From the NCBI GenBank assembly GCA_009618505.1, contig WJOQ01000100.1:1-9456 (forward strand): a stretch of 9,456 nucleotides of DNA. The letters run 5' to 3'. The stretch is from Clostridia bacterium (GTDB lineage: Bacteria > Aerophobota > Aerophobia > Aerophobales > AE-B3A). This document shows, piece after piece, positions 1 to 5,918 of the stretch. The notes below the pieces were generated by a model that saw only the letters and a program-made list of their open reading frames with translations, had not been told where the DNA came from and did no database searches. Every line of letters starts with the position of its first letter. The stretch's first letter is position 1. The translations under genes and the position numbers were made by a program.

Positions 1-162
1 CACAGTTTACGCAAGTCTTGGGGCTATGCAGCCTATTCTCAGGGAGTCCGGATAGAAGAGATAATGAAGAAGCTGGGCCACGCAAGCCCGGGAGTTACCT
101 TAAGATACATAGGGATTGAACAAGAGGACACCCACAAGCTAGAGGAGCAGATATGTCTATGA
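1..162 (+). CDS. Tyrosine recombinase/integrase, C-terminal end (partial)
   Basis: The frame is open from base 1 and encodes the last 53 residues of a phage-type tyrosine recombinase, which cuts and rejoins DNA through a covalent 3'-phosphotyrosine intermediate. Visible catalytic elements are HSLR at residues 1-4 (the H-x-x-R box), LGH at 25-27 (second histidine) and TLRYIGI at 33-39, where Tyr36 is the likely nucleophile. Spacing between these boxes is normal for the family. The rest of the protein, including the first catalytic arginine and the DNA-binding domain, lies outside the window. The last codons overlap the start of the zinc-ribbon gene by 10 bases, so the two are probably co-translated. 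Family assignment is firm. Whether it is the element's integrase, a XerC/D-like resolvase or an invertase cannot be told from this end alone. Confidence 0.93.
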   Translation, partial: HSLRKSWGYAAYSQGVRIEEIMKKLGHASPGVTLRYIGIEQEDTHKLEEQICL

Positions 163-323
163 ATAAGGGATCAAAGAACAAGATAGTTTACTATGACCCC
201 GATAGTAACCTGGTTCAATGCCTCAAGTGCGGTTACATCTGGCGAGCCTGGTTCAGAGAATACAGGAACTTTGACATTGAGAAGTGTCAATGCCCGAATG
301 GTTGCGAGCAAAAGTTAGGCTGA
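153..323 (+). CDS. Small zinc-ribbon protein, 56 aa
   Basis: This short gene starts at ATG 153, inside the end of the recombinase gene, with a GAGGAG-type ribosome binding site about 7 bases upstream. It encodes 56 residues with cysteines at 23, 26, 45, 47 and 51, a C-x2-C ... C-x-C-x3-C arrangement that would hold one zinc ion. The N-terminus is lysine-rich and the middle carries an aromatic stretch (YIWRAWFREY, residues 28-37). Such mini zinc ribbons are common in phages and mobile elements and often bind nucleic acid or a protein partner; no specific function can be assigned. The overlap suggests translational coupling to the recombinase. The cysteine pattern, ribosome binding site and overlap make it a real gene with good probability. 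Confidence 0.8.
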   Translation: MSMNKGSKNKIVYYDPDSNLVQCLKCGYIWRAWFREYRNFDIEKCQCPNGCEQKLG

Positions 324-444
324 TAGTGTAGTCAAATTTATCATCAAAGACGATTTAAGGGCTATTTTAGGCACAGTTTTGACTAGAGGCATATTAATAC
401 TCAAAGGAGAGAAGATATATAGCATAGAGCGATACAGAGTTTAG
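319..444 (+). other. Open, start-less frame between two genes; possible gene remnant
   Basis: After the zinc-ribbon stop, one frame stays open for about 41 codons and ends at TAG 442-444. It reads like a protein (…FIIKDDLRAILGTV… and …LKGEKIYSIERYRV) but has no ATG or GTG start. The only conventional alternative is a TTG at 379 without a clear ribosome binding site. It could be a decayed gene fragment or chance. No RNA structure or operator stands out here. Confidence 0.2.
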
Positions 445-467
445 ACATTTTGCTAAAGTTGAGGGGG

Positions 468-495
468 TTGACAATCTATTTTTTTCGATTATAAT
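468..495 (+). promoter_or_regulatory. Consensus sigma-70 promoter for the 80-aa gene
   Basis: A perfect -35 box TTGACA (468-473) is followed after 16 bases by a perfect -10 box TATAAT (490-495). Transcription would start near 502, only about 14 bases before the ATG at 516, leaving a very short leader that just holds the AGAGGA ribosome binding site. The match to consensus suggests strong, possibly constitutive expression. It may also drive the structured region at 809-1125, because no terminator separates them. Confidence 0.8.
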
Positions 496-515
496 AAACA
501 AAATAGAGGATAATA

Positions 516-758
516 ATGAGAATAACAATTAGAGGTAAAACCTATAGCGTTAGCAAAGAAGAGGTAGAGGAAAAACTGAGAGACGTTGAGCCAGAAGAAG
601 AAAGAAGAGCTAGATACTTTATAGAAATTGGAGGAAAAGAATTTCCTATTAAGCAAGTATTAAACCAAACCTTAAATCTTCCTAAGCTCGCATTTAGTAG
701 CCAAGATGCGTTTATTGTTTTGGAGAAATTAGGTTTTGAAATAACTAAGAGAAACTAA
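516..758 (+). CDS. 80-aa orphan protein, possible stand-alone head domain seen in McrA/HNH-type proteins
   Basis: The gene starts at ATG 516, 5 bases after an AGAGGA ribosome binding site. The 80-residue product has no signal peptide or membrane segment. It starts with a short beta-like stretch (MRITIRGKTYSV), then a charged helix rich in Glu and Arg (residues 14-32), then a patterned block at 34-77: YFIEIGGKEFPIKQVL, LAFSSQDA and VLEKLGFEI. From memory, this block resembles a small domain found at the N-terminus of some HNH/McrA-like restriction proteins and as stand-alone hypothetical proteins. That link is tentative, and no nuclease residues are present here. It sits alone behind a consensus promoter between the recombinase pair and the transporter operon, as a small accessory, defence or regulatory gene of a mobile element might. 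Gene reality is likely; function is unknown. Confidence 0.8.
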   Translation: MRITIRGKTYSVSKEEVEEKLRDVEPEEERRARYFIEIGGKEFPIKQVLNQTLNLPKLAFSSQDAFIVLEKLGFEITKRN

Positions 759-808
759 GAAAATTAACTCCACATCAGTAAAGTGGCAATTCTTTGATAA
801 AGCTGGAT

Positions 809-998
809 AAGTAGCCCAAAGTGATGGGTTACTTCGCAGTCTTTGGCCTTAAAAGAAGGTAAAAGCCTTCTAACCTGTAAGTTGAGCAAGAAGCTGCATT
901 CTCGCCATACTGGAGTGCCTATTGGTGCATTCCAGTATGGTTGGGGGTGACGGTCTTGACGGATTTACTTACAGGTTGCCGGCGAGATTGTTACCCCC
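809..998 (+). ncRNA. Candidate structured RNA with pseudoknots
   Basis: This gene-free stretch has many complementary segments. In order: stem 809-818/825-834 (10 bp, one G-U); stem 854-859/866-871 (6 bp); stem 872-881/968-977 (10 bp, perfect); stem 905-918/927-940 (14 bp, one G-U); segment 900-906 complementary to 981-987 (7 bp); and segment 943-951 complementary to 990-998 (9 bp, one G-U). The last two cross the 872-881/968-977 helix, so any fold using them is pseudoknotted. Segment 900-906 and the 14-bp hairpin share bases 905-906, so they would trade off or stack. Strand is inferred from the downstream terminator at 1084-1125. It could be an independent small RNA or the 3' part of the 80-aa gene's transcript. 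I recognise no known family (no tmRNA, RNase P or 6S hallmarks). Confidence 0.55.
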
Positions 999-1068
999 TT
1001 TTTTTTAAAAGGGGGAAGCTAAAATTTAACTGGTAAGGAGAGAAAAATTAAGTTAGATCTCTTCCCCC
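990..1068 (+). promoter_or_regulatory. Competing C5/G5 pairings, possible RNA switch
   Basis: Four homopolymer-containing segments can pair in mutually exclusive ways. CCCCC at 994-998 can pair with 943-947 (within 943-951/990-998) or with GGGGG at 1011-1015 (hairpin 994-1002/1007-1015, 9 bp, TTTT loop). GGGGGAAG at 1011-1018 can instead pair with CTTCCCCC at 1061-1068. The strong terminator at 1084-1125 follows immediately. The layout resembles a relay between alternative folds, but it is a reading of complementarity only. Confidence 0.4.
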
Positions 1069-1083
1069 AAAAAGGTAAATTTC

Positions 1084-1125
1084 AAAGGATAGGTAATGCT
1101 TTTATGCGTTGCCTATCCTTTTTTT
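1084..1125 (+). terminator. Strong rho-independent terminator
   Basis: A 16-bp stem (1084-1099 with 1106-1121, two G-U pairs) with a 6-base loop is followed by an uninterrupted T run through 1125. It would end transcripts from the 80-aa gene or the structured RNA, and separates them from the transporter operon downstream. Confidence 0.9.
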
Positions 1126-1135
1126 ATTTATTTGT

Positions 1136-1222
1136 AAAGGAGCCTATGGGAATATCAGGGAGAATACTATCCTGCGCCCGCGGGCAATGCCTGCCCTGAG
1201 GCTTTGGTCCGCAGGCTCCTTT
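1136..1222 (+). other. GC-rich hairpin element just after the terminator
   Basis: Outer arms 1136-1145 and 1213-1222 are perfectly complementary (10 bp). Inside, 1155-1160 pairs with 1194-1199 (6 bp). Two alternatives also exist: 1182-1186 with 1192-1196, and 1171-1176 with 1210-1215. The element is visibly more GC-rich than its surroundings. It may be a leader RNA structure for the transporter operon or a mobile hairpin repeat; no second copy is present in the window. Confidence 0.5.
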
Positions 1223-1412
1223 GCCCGGAGGGAGAATAGGTATTTATAAGAAAATTAAGAAGCTAAAAATAAGGCCCGAAGGGAGGTGAAAAGAGGTAGG
1301 TCGTTAGCTGGGAGATAAGGGAAGGTTTTTCAAGAAGAGAAGTGTCGAAAGGTTAGTTTCTCTTTCAGGAGCTTTCCACAAAAAAAATGAACGATGTCAG
1401 AAGGAGTTAAAG
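1223..1412 (+). other. Untranslated leader before the transporter operon
   Basis: No gene of credible length is visible. The stretch is purine-rich and includes a GGGAGG motif before a GTG opening only a 10-codon frame, and a modest hairpin near 1334-1370 with AAGAGAA and TTCTCTT arms. No convincing -35/-10 pair was found, so the operon's promoter could not be placed. The end carries the AAGGAG ribosome binding site for the gene at 1413. Confidence 0.5.
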
Positions 1413-2708
1413 ATGCGAAAGGGAAATAAGAAAAAATTACTGTTTTTTTTGGGAGTAAGTATCTGCGTCAGCTTAGGTTTTTTGGCTGAAAGCGTATTTG
1501 CACAAACAAAGGTCACTTTATGGGGACACAATAATCCAGCTTTTATGAAAGCAACGGAGCTGGTAATAGCCAGATTCGAGAAACAAAATCCAGATATTAA
1601 AGTTAACTATCAAGTCTTCCCCTATGACGATTTCAATCAGAAGATGACGGTAGCGACAGCTACTGGAACAGGCCCTGATATGAGCCAGTGTTGGGGTGAG
1701 TATGTACCTCGATATATCGATGCTCGTGCTGTTGCCTCTACTCCTAGCTGGGTGATGACGAAAGCGGAGTTCGAGAAAATGATCTATGATCCATCCCGTG
1801 GTGCCATAACTTCTGAAGGTAAATTCTACGGGATGCCGCTAGAGTTTAACGTTGGGGATAATGGTATAGTGACTAACTGGGATATGTTTGACGAAGCAGG
1901 GATTCCCCATCGTGCCTCTGAGAATTGGGATGAGTTAATTAAGTGGGCAAAGAAATTAACGAAATATGATAGTAAAGGAAACGTTACTCGATGTGGATTT
2001 GCTTACACCAGCTCGGATCAGGTTACTTTCATAATGACAAAAACAATGAGACAACTGGGTAGAGACATAAGAGCTAAAGATGGACTTCACTTTGATGTTG
2101 ATAACCCAATTGCTTACAAGGCTATGGGGTTCCTAGCCGATTTCACCAGGAAGCATAAGGTAAATTCTATTGACATTTGTTACCAGGGAGAAGGAACCGC
2201 CCCCCATGAGGTATTTGCGAAAGGGCTAGCAGCAATGGCTGATAGTGGACCCTGGGTTATAGGAGTACTACAGGAAGAACTTCCAGAGCTGGGTTTTGGC
2301 TATGTGAACGATCCTCATTTTGGGGAACTACCATACTTCTATGCGGAAAATGGCTGGACAATGATAGTTCTTGAGGGTAGCCCGCACAAGACAGAAAGCT
2401 GGAAGGTGATTAAGTCTTTTGCAGAGCTCGAGAATGCAGGGGACTGGAACATAATAACAGGAACTGTGCCGGCAAGAAAGGATATAGCAACAGACCCTGT
2501 TCTTTTGGAAAAATTCCCCTGGTTGGAGCCTACTCTGAATATTTTACCCTACGGAAAATGGATAGGTCTCCTAGGTGATAGAGATAGAGTTTTCGTGGAT
2601 GGATTCTACATGCATGTTATGCAAGCGATACGAGATGAAAAGACTATGGAGGAAGCCTGTAGAGATTTGAATAGTTTTCTCAATGGGGTAATAGATGAGT
2701 ACCGTTAA
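1413..2708 (+). CDS. ABC transporter sugar-binding protein (CUT1 type)
   Basis: This is a 431-residue extracytoplasmic solute-binding protein of the family 1 carbohydrate type. It captures substrate outside the membrane and delivers it to the permeases encoded next. A Lys-rich N-terminus and hydrophobic core (residues 1-30) form a Sec signal peptide with likely signal peptidase I cleavage after VFA30. There is no lipobox cysteine, unlike many Gram-positive homologues. The mature protein opens with VTLWGHNN, and the IARFEKQNPDIKVNYQVFPYDDF block (about 52-74) is characteristic of the family. Further hallmarks are GTGPDM (84-89) and GKFYGMPLEFN. AAMADSGPWVIG and TGTVPARKD also match family landmarks. 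Length is normal for the family. The AAGGAG ribosome binding site and ATG at 1413 are well placed. The substrate cannot be read from sequence; a sugar or oligosaccharide is inferred from the family and neighbours. Confidence 0.93.
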   Translation: MRKGNKKKLLFFLGVSICVSLGFLAESVFAQTKVTLWGHNNPAFMKATELVIARFEKQNPDIKVNYQVFPYDDFNQKMTVATATGTGPDMSQCWGEYVPRYIDARAVASTPSWVMTKAEFEKMIYDPSRGAITSEGKFYGMPLEFNVGDNGIVTNWDMFDEAGIPHRASENWDELIKWAKKLTKYDSKGNVTRCGFAYTSSDQVTFIMTKTMRQLGRDIRAKDGLHFDVDNPIAYKAMGFLADFTRKHKVNSIDICYQGEGTAPHEVFAKGLAAMADSGPWVIGVLQEELPELGFGYVNDPHFGELPYFYAENGWTMIVLEGSPHKTESWKVIKSFAELENAGDWNIITGTVPARKDIATDPVLLEKFPWLEPTLNILPYGKWIGLLGDRDRVFVDGFYMHVMQAIRDEKTMEEACRDLNSFLNGVIDEYR

Positions 2709-2719
2709 TTAGTGAATCA

Positions 2720-2758
2720 GCTGCTCCTTACCTTTTTAAAAAAAAGGTAAGGAGCAGC
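2720..2758 (+). promoter_or_regulatory. Perfect 18-bp intercistronic hairpin
   Basis: Bases 2720-2737 are exactly complementary to 2741-2758, with only AAA as loop (the T5/A5 part may open to widen it). It begins 12 bases after the binding-protein stop and ends 14 bases before the permease start. No T run follows, so it is more likely an RNA stabiliser or processing signal than a full terminator. It would favour high binding-protein yield over permeases, as known for the malE-malF region of enteric bacteria. Confidence 0.75.
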
Positions 2759-2772
2759 GAAGAGAGTTTTAA

Positions 2773-3672
2773 ATGAAGAATAGAGTTGAGAGAAGACGGT
2801 CTTGGTATAATTTTCCCCATCGTTGGTTTATCCTTTTTTCCTTGCTTCCCGTGCTATTCCTATGGGGGATATCCTACATGTGGCCTGTAGCCTATGGGAT
2901 ATGTTTAAGTTTTACTAAATACAATCTTCTTCGTCCCCCTAGATTTATCGGATTAGGTAACTTTTTTGCTCTTTTGCAAGATCCTATATTCAAAAAGTCC
3001 TTAAAAGCAACGGTTCTTTTTGCATGTTATGCGGTGCCAATAAATATTGTTATTACTTTCCTCATCGCTTTGGCATTAAATAGAATAGTCAAGCTGCAAG
3101 GTTTTTTTAGAACGATTTACTTTACTCCTGCAACCATGTCATTAGCTATCGTTTCTCTTCTGTGGGCTTTCATTTATGCTTATCCGAAAGGAATAATCAA
3201 TCAGATATTCCAGCTAATGGGGTTATCCGCACAAAAGTGGCTTACAAGTCCTTTCTTAGCTCTTCCTTCGTTAGTAATAATGATTCTATGGGTGGATATT
3301 GGCTATAATGTCATATTGTTTATTGCTGGTCTGCGAGGCATACCGAACCATTTCTATGAGGCAGCTCAAATTGATGGAGCGAACAACTGGCAATTATTTT
3401 GGAATGTGACAATGCCCTTACTCCGTCCTACTCTTTTATTCGTTGTTGTAATGACTTCTATATGGTATTTTCAGGTCTTTGCTCCTATGCAGATTATGAC
3501 TGGGGGAGGGCCTAATTATTCTACGAACGTATTACCTTTGTATGTTTATAATAATGCTTTTGCGTATCTCAAGATGGGTTATGCCTCGGCCTTATCGATA
3601 ATTTTATTTACCTTCATCATTATTCTTACGTTAGTTTATTTTAAGGTTCTTCAGCAAAAATGGGAGTATTGA
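2773..3672 (+). CDS. Sugar ABC transporter permease (MalF-like)
   Basis: This 299-residue integral membrane protein forms one half of the translocation channel of the importer. About six hydrophobic segments are visible, near residues 18-40, 78-101, 115-136, 160-187, 219-240 and 268-292. The cytoplasmic EAA loop, which contacts the ATPase, is at 195-219 (YEAAQIDGANNW … MPLLRP). The motif MTGGGPNYSTN (242-252) is typical of the first permease of CUT1 systems. Length is normal for short MalF homologues that lack the extra N-terminal domain of enteric MalF. It follows the binding-protein gene after the 64-base spacer holding the hairpin and precedes the second permease by 17 bases. The local base composition is visibly AT-richer than the phage genes. 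No ATPase gene is in the operon, so an MsmX/MalK-like ATPase shared from elsewhere is presumed. Confidence 0.93.
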   Translation: MKNRVERRRSWYNFPHRWFILFSLLPVLFLWGISYMWPVAYGICLSFTKYNLLRPPRFIGLGNFFALLQDPIFKKSLKATVLFACYAVPINIVITFLIALALNRIVKLQGFFRTIYFTPATMSLAIVSLLWAFIYAYPKGIINQIFQLMGLSAQKWLTSPFLALPSLVIMILWVDIGYNVILFIAGLRGIPNHFYEAAQIDGANNWQLFWNVTMPLLRPTLLFVVVMTSIWYFQVFAPMQIMTGGGPNYSTNVLPLYVYNNAFAYLKMGYASALSIILFTFIIILTLVYFKVLQQKWEY

Positions 3673-3689
3673 GAGCAGGAGACAACTAA

Positions 3690-4529
3690 ATGAAAAAAAT
3701 AAATAGCAGAGCTTTACCAATGAGAGCTTTATTGTATATTGTTTTAACTATAGGTGCTTTTTTGATGATATTCCCTTTTCTCTGGGCTATATCTACCTCT
3801 TTTAAAACAATGTCAGAGATACTGTGCACACCCCCTACTTTCTGGCCTCAACATCCTACCCTAAAAAATTATAGTGAGGTGCTTAAAACTATTCCTATTG
3901 CTCGATATTATATAAATAGCTTAATAGTAACCTCAATTGCTACTTTAAGCATACTTTTTACTGGTTCCCTTACCGGATACATCTTTGCAAAATTTGAATT
4001 TCCAGGTAAAAGAATCCTTTTCTTCTTGATTTTAGGCAGCATGATGATCCCTTTTGCTGTGACTATGGTTCCTTTATTCATAACTTTGAATTTTTTTGGC
4101 TTGATTGATAGTTATGGTGCTCTCACTGTGCCTCTTTTGGTCACACCTTTTAGCATTTTCCTAATTTCTCAGTATATCAAAGGTAGTATTCCCACAGAAA
4201 TGCTTGAGGCCCCACGCATCGATGGATGCTCAGAATTTGGAATTTATGTTAAGATAATACTTCCTCAAATTAAACCTGCTCTTGCTGCTCTGGCCATTTT
4301 TAACTTTATGTCTGTATGGAATTTATATATTTGGCCCTTAGTAGCGGTTAACTCAGCTGCGCTTCGTACTCTTCCAGTGGGAATAGCTATGCTGAGAGGT
4401 CAATATCAAACAAGATGGGATTTAATTAGCGCAGCTACAGTTCTTGCAGTAGCCCCAGCTCTAGCCATGTTCTTTATCTTGCAAAAACAGTTTGTCAAAG
4501 GCATAACCTTGACGGGGATTAAAGGATAG
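3690..4529 (+). CDS. Sugar ABC transporter permease (MalG-like)
   Basis: This is the second channel subunit, 279 residues, pairing with the MalF-like protein. Hydrophobic segments lie near 13-35, 75-100, 109-134, 142-162, 196-218 and 245-265. The EAA loop is at 172-194 (LEAPRIDGCSEFGIYVKIILP); the usual EAA-x3-G core reads EAP-x3-G here, a mild deviation within family variation. KFEFPGKR and GQYQTRWD are typical MalG-family landmarks. The start ATG 3690 has a GCAGGAG ribosome binding site and lies 17 bases after the first permease, indicating one transcript. The gene ends 76 bases before the methyltransferase-like gene, and no terminator lies between them, so that gene is probably in the same operon. 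Confidence 0.93.
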   Translation: MKKINSRALPMRALLYIVLTIGAFLMIFPFLWAISTSFKTMSEILCTPPTFWPQHPTLKNYSEVLKTIPIARYYINSLIVTSIATLSILFTGSLTGYIFAKFEFPGKRILFFLILGSMMIPFAVTMVPLFITLNFFGLIDSYGALTVPLLVTPFSIFLISQYIKGSIPTEMLEAPRIDGCSEFGIYVKIILPQIKPALAALAIFNFMSVWNLYIWPLVAVNSAALRTLPVGIAMLRGQYQTRWDLISAATVLAVAPALAMFFILQKQFVKGITLTGIKG

Positions 4530-4605
4530 GAGTTTTCTGTAACAAATCGAACTAAATCTACCAGCTTCTTACACAAAAAAAATCAAAAATACGTTGGAAC
4601 GGAAA

Positions 4606-5733
4606 ATGACTGCAAGGGAGCGAATACTTACTGTGTTGGAAAGAGATATTCCGGATATGGTGCCATGGGCTTTTTATTCTACCCTTATTCCTCAAGGAGA
4701 GGTGGAGCGAGAGGCAAGGAACAAAGGATGTGGCATAATTCTATGGAAGCCAGCTTGGAGAATGGAGATGCAAAATATAGAGATATCTGTGAAAGAAGAT
4801 TGGACGAACGAAAGAATAAAAACAACTGCCTGCACATATCATACACCTTTGGGGGATATATCAGAAAAAATAGAAGAGGATCCAGGATATCATAGCAAGT
4901 GGATTAAAGAATATTTAATTAAGAACATACATGATTACAAGATTATGCGATTCATAATCGAAAATACACATTACTATGAAGATTATAACTCTTTTCGAGA
5001 GTTCCAAGAGGATCTTGGTGAAGATGGTGTTATTTTCGCGTCTGTAGGACCATCTCCATTACAACGATTACTTAATGAGCTTATGGGAGTTGAAAGATTC
5101 TCTCTCGACTTTTATGATCATCCTAAACAAGTCGAAGAGCTTTTACATTTAATAGAGGAAAAACAGGATAAAGTCTTCCATCTTGCTGCTAATTCGCCAG
5201 CCAAAATTGTATATTCTGATGACAGTGTTACAGGTAATATTACTGAACCTCGGTTATTTAAGAAATATTGCCTTCCTTTTTACAATAAACAAGCTGAACT
5301 CTTACACCAAAAAAATAAAATCTATGGAGTACATATGGATGGAAAATTAAAATGCTTACGAGATCTTATCAAAGAAGCAAAAAATGATTTAATCGACTCT
5401 TTTACTCTTCCCGAGCAGGGAGGAGATTTTCCACTCGAAGAAGCAAGAAATATTTGGGAAGATAAAGTAATTGCCATGAACTTTCCAGCTTCTATCAGCT
5501 TAAAAGGAAGAGATGAGGCTAAAAAATTCATGCTTAAATTGTTCAAAAGGATATTCCCAGCTAAAAATTTCATGGTACAGATCAGTGAGGATTTACCTCA
5601 TATGTTTTGGAAAGACATTATCCTTATTTTAGGTGAAATAATTCCAAAACTCGAGACTGCTGAGCACTATATAATTAGGAGCGGCAGAGCCGCAGAGAGA
5701 GAAATTGAAGGGAATAAAGGATGGCCTATATAA
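4606..5733 (+). CDS. UroD/MtaA-like methyltransferase-family protein
   Basis: The product is 375 residues from ATG 4606 and belongs to the uroporphyrinogen decarboxylase/cobamide methyltransferase superfamily, a TIM-barrel fold. The N-terminus MTARERILTVLERDIPDMVPW is the family's standard opening, so ATG 4606 is preferred over the upstream TTG 4594, although its ribosome binding site is weak. Other landmarks are GPSPLQRLL (about 148-156), YSDDSVTG (203-210) and GVHMDGK (241-247). Methyltransferases of this group usually bind zinc through H-x-C at the last site; here the sequence is H-M-D, so the cysteine is absent. True UroD activity is unlikely because the gene is among transporter genes and not heme genes. 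It may demethylate or rearrange a substrate brought in by the transporter; this is inference. The last 20 or so residues look unlike the family and overlap the next gene by 13 bases. Confidence 0.85.
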   Translation: MTARERILTVLERDIPDMVPWAFYSTLIPQGEVEREARNKGCGIILWKPAWRMEMQNIEISVKEDWTNERIKTTACTYHTPLGDISEKIEEDPGYHSKWIKEYLIKNIHDYKIMRFIIENTHYYEDYNSFREFQEDLGEDGVIFASVGPSPLQRLLNELMGVERFSLDFYDHPKQVEELLHLIEEKQDKVFHLAANSPAKIVYSDDSVTGNITEPRLFKKYCLPFYNKQAELLHQKNKIYGVHMDGKLKCLRDLIKEAKNDLIDSFTLPEQGGDFPLEEARNIWEDKVIAMNFPASISLKGRDEAKKFMLKLFKRIFPAKNFMVQISEDLPHMFWKDIILILGEIIPKLETAEHYIIRSGRAAEREIEGNKGWPI

Positions 5734-5876
5734 ATGACGAGAGAACAGCCGAGATAAAGAATGCCCTGGCTGTTATTTTGAGAGCCTCGTTTGACAGTAA
5801 ACAGCAGGATAGGCTTGAGGATATAGTCAGGCAAGTGGGAAGGATTGGTGGACTGCTGGAGAAAAAAAGGCTTTGA
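5721..5876 (+). CDS. Small hypothetical protein, 51 aa
   Basis: The start codon ATG 5721 sits inside the end of the methyltransferase-like gene (13-base overlap). It has a purine-rich GAAGGGAATAAAGG stretch just upstream as a plausible ribosome binding site. The 51-residue product is soluble and predicted mainly helical: an Asp/Glu/Arg-rich start (MAYINDERTAEIKNAL), then FDSKQQDRLEDIVRQVG and a basic end (LEKKRL). I do not recognise it. Composition resembles the small phage proteins further right more than the AT-rich transporter genes, so it may be the first gene of the phage block on this side. It is too short for a typical small terminase subunit. Confidence 0.6.
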   Translation: MAYINDERTAEIKNALAVILRASFDSKQQDRLEDIVRQVGRIGGLLEKKRL

Positions 5877-5918
5877 TATAGGCTGATACAGGCACTTTGA
5901 CAGGGGAAGACGAGTTAT

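Noticed and set aside
809..998. tmRNA, RNase P RNA, 6S RNA, or a group I/II intron
   Set aside because: None of their signature segments was seen: no tRNA-like ends, no GAGGAAAG-type P4 core, no long bubble-bearing rod, no domain V.
1273..1311. GTG-started 10-codon leader peptide after GGGAGG
   Set aside because: It is too short and shows no run of regulatory codons; it may be chance in a purine-rich leader.
4594..4605. TTG 4594 as start of the methyltransferase-like gene
   Set aside because: The family normally begins with M-T-x-R-E-R, which matches ATG 4606; the extra four residues have no support.
5670..5675. TATAAT before the 51-aa ORF as a promoter
   Set aside because: No -35 box or extended -10 element is found at proper spacing, and it lies within an AT-rich coding end.
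316..5888. Direct repeat TAGGCTGATA at 316-325 and 5879-5888 as attachment or target-site duplication
   Set aside because: A 10-base match between two regions of this size is expected by chance, and neither copy lies at a clear boundary.
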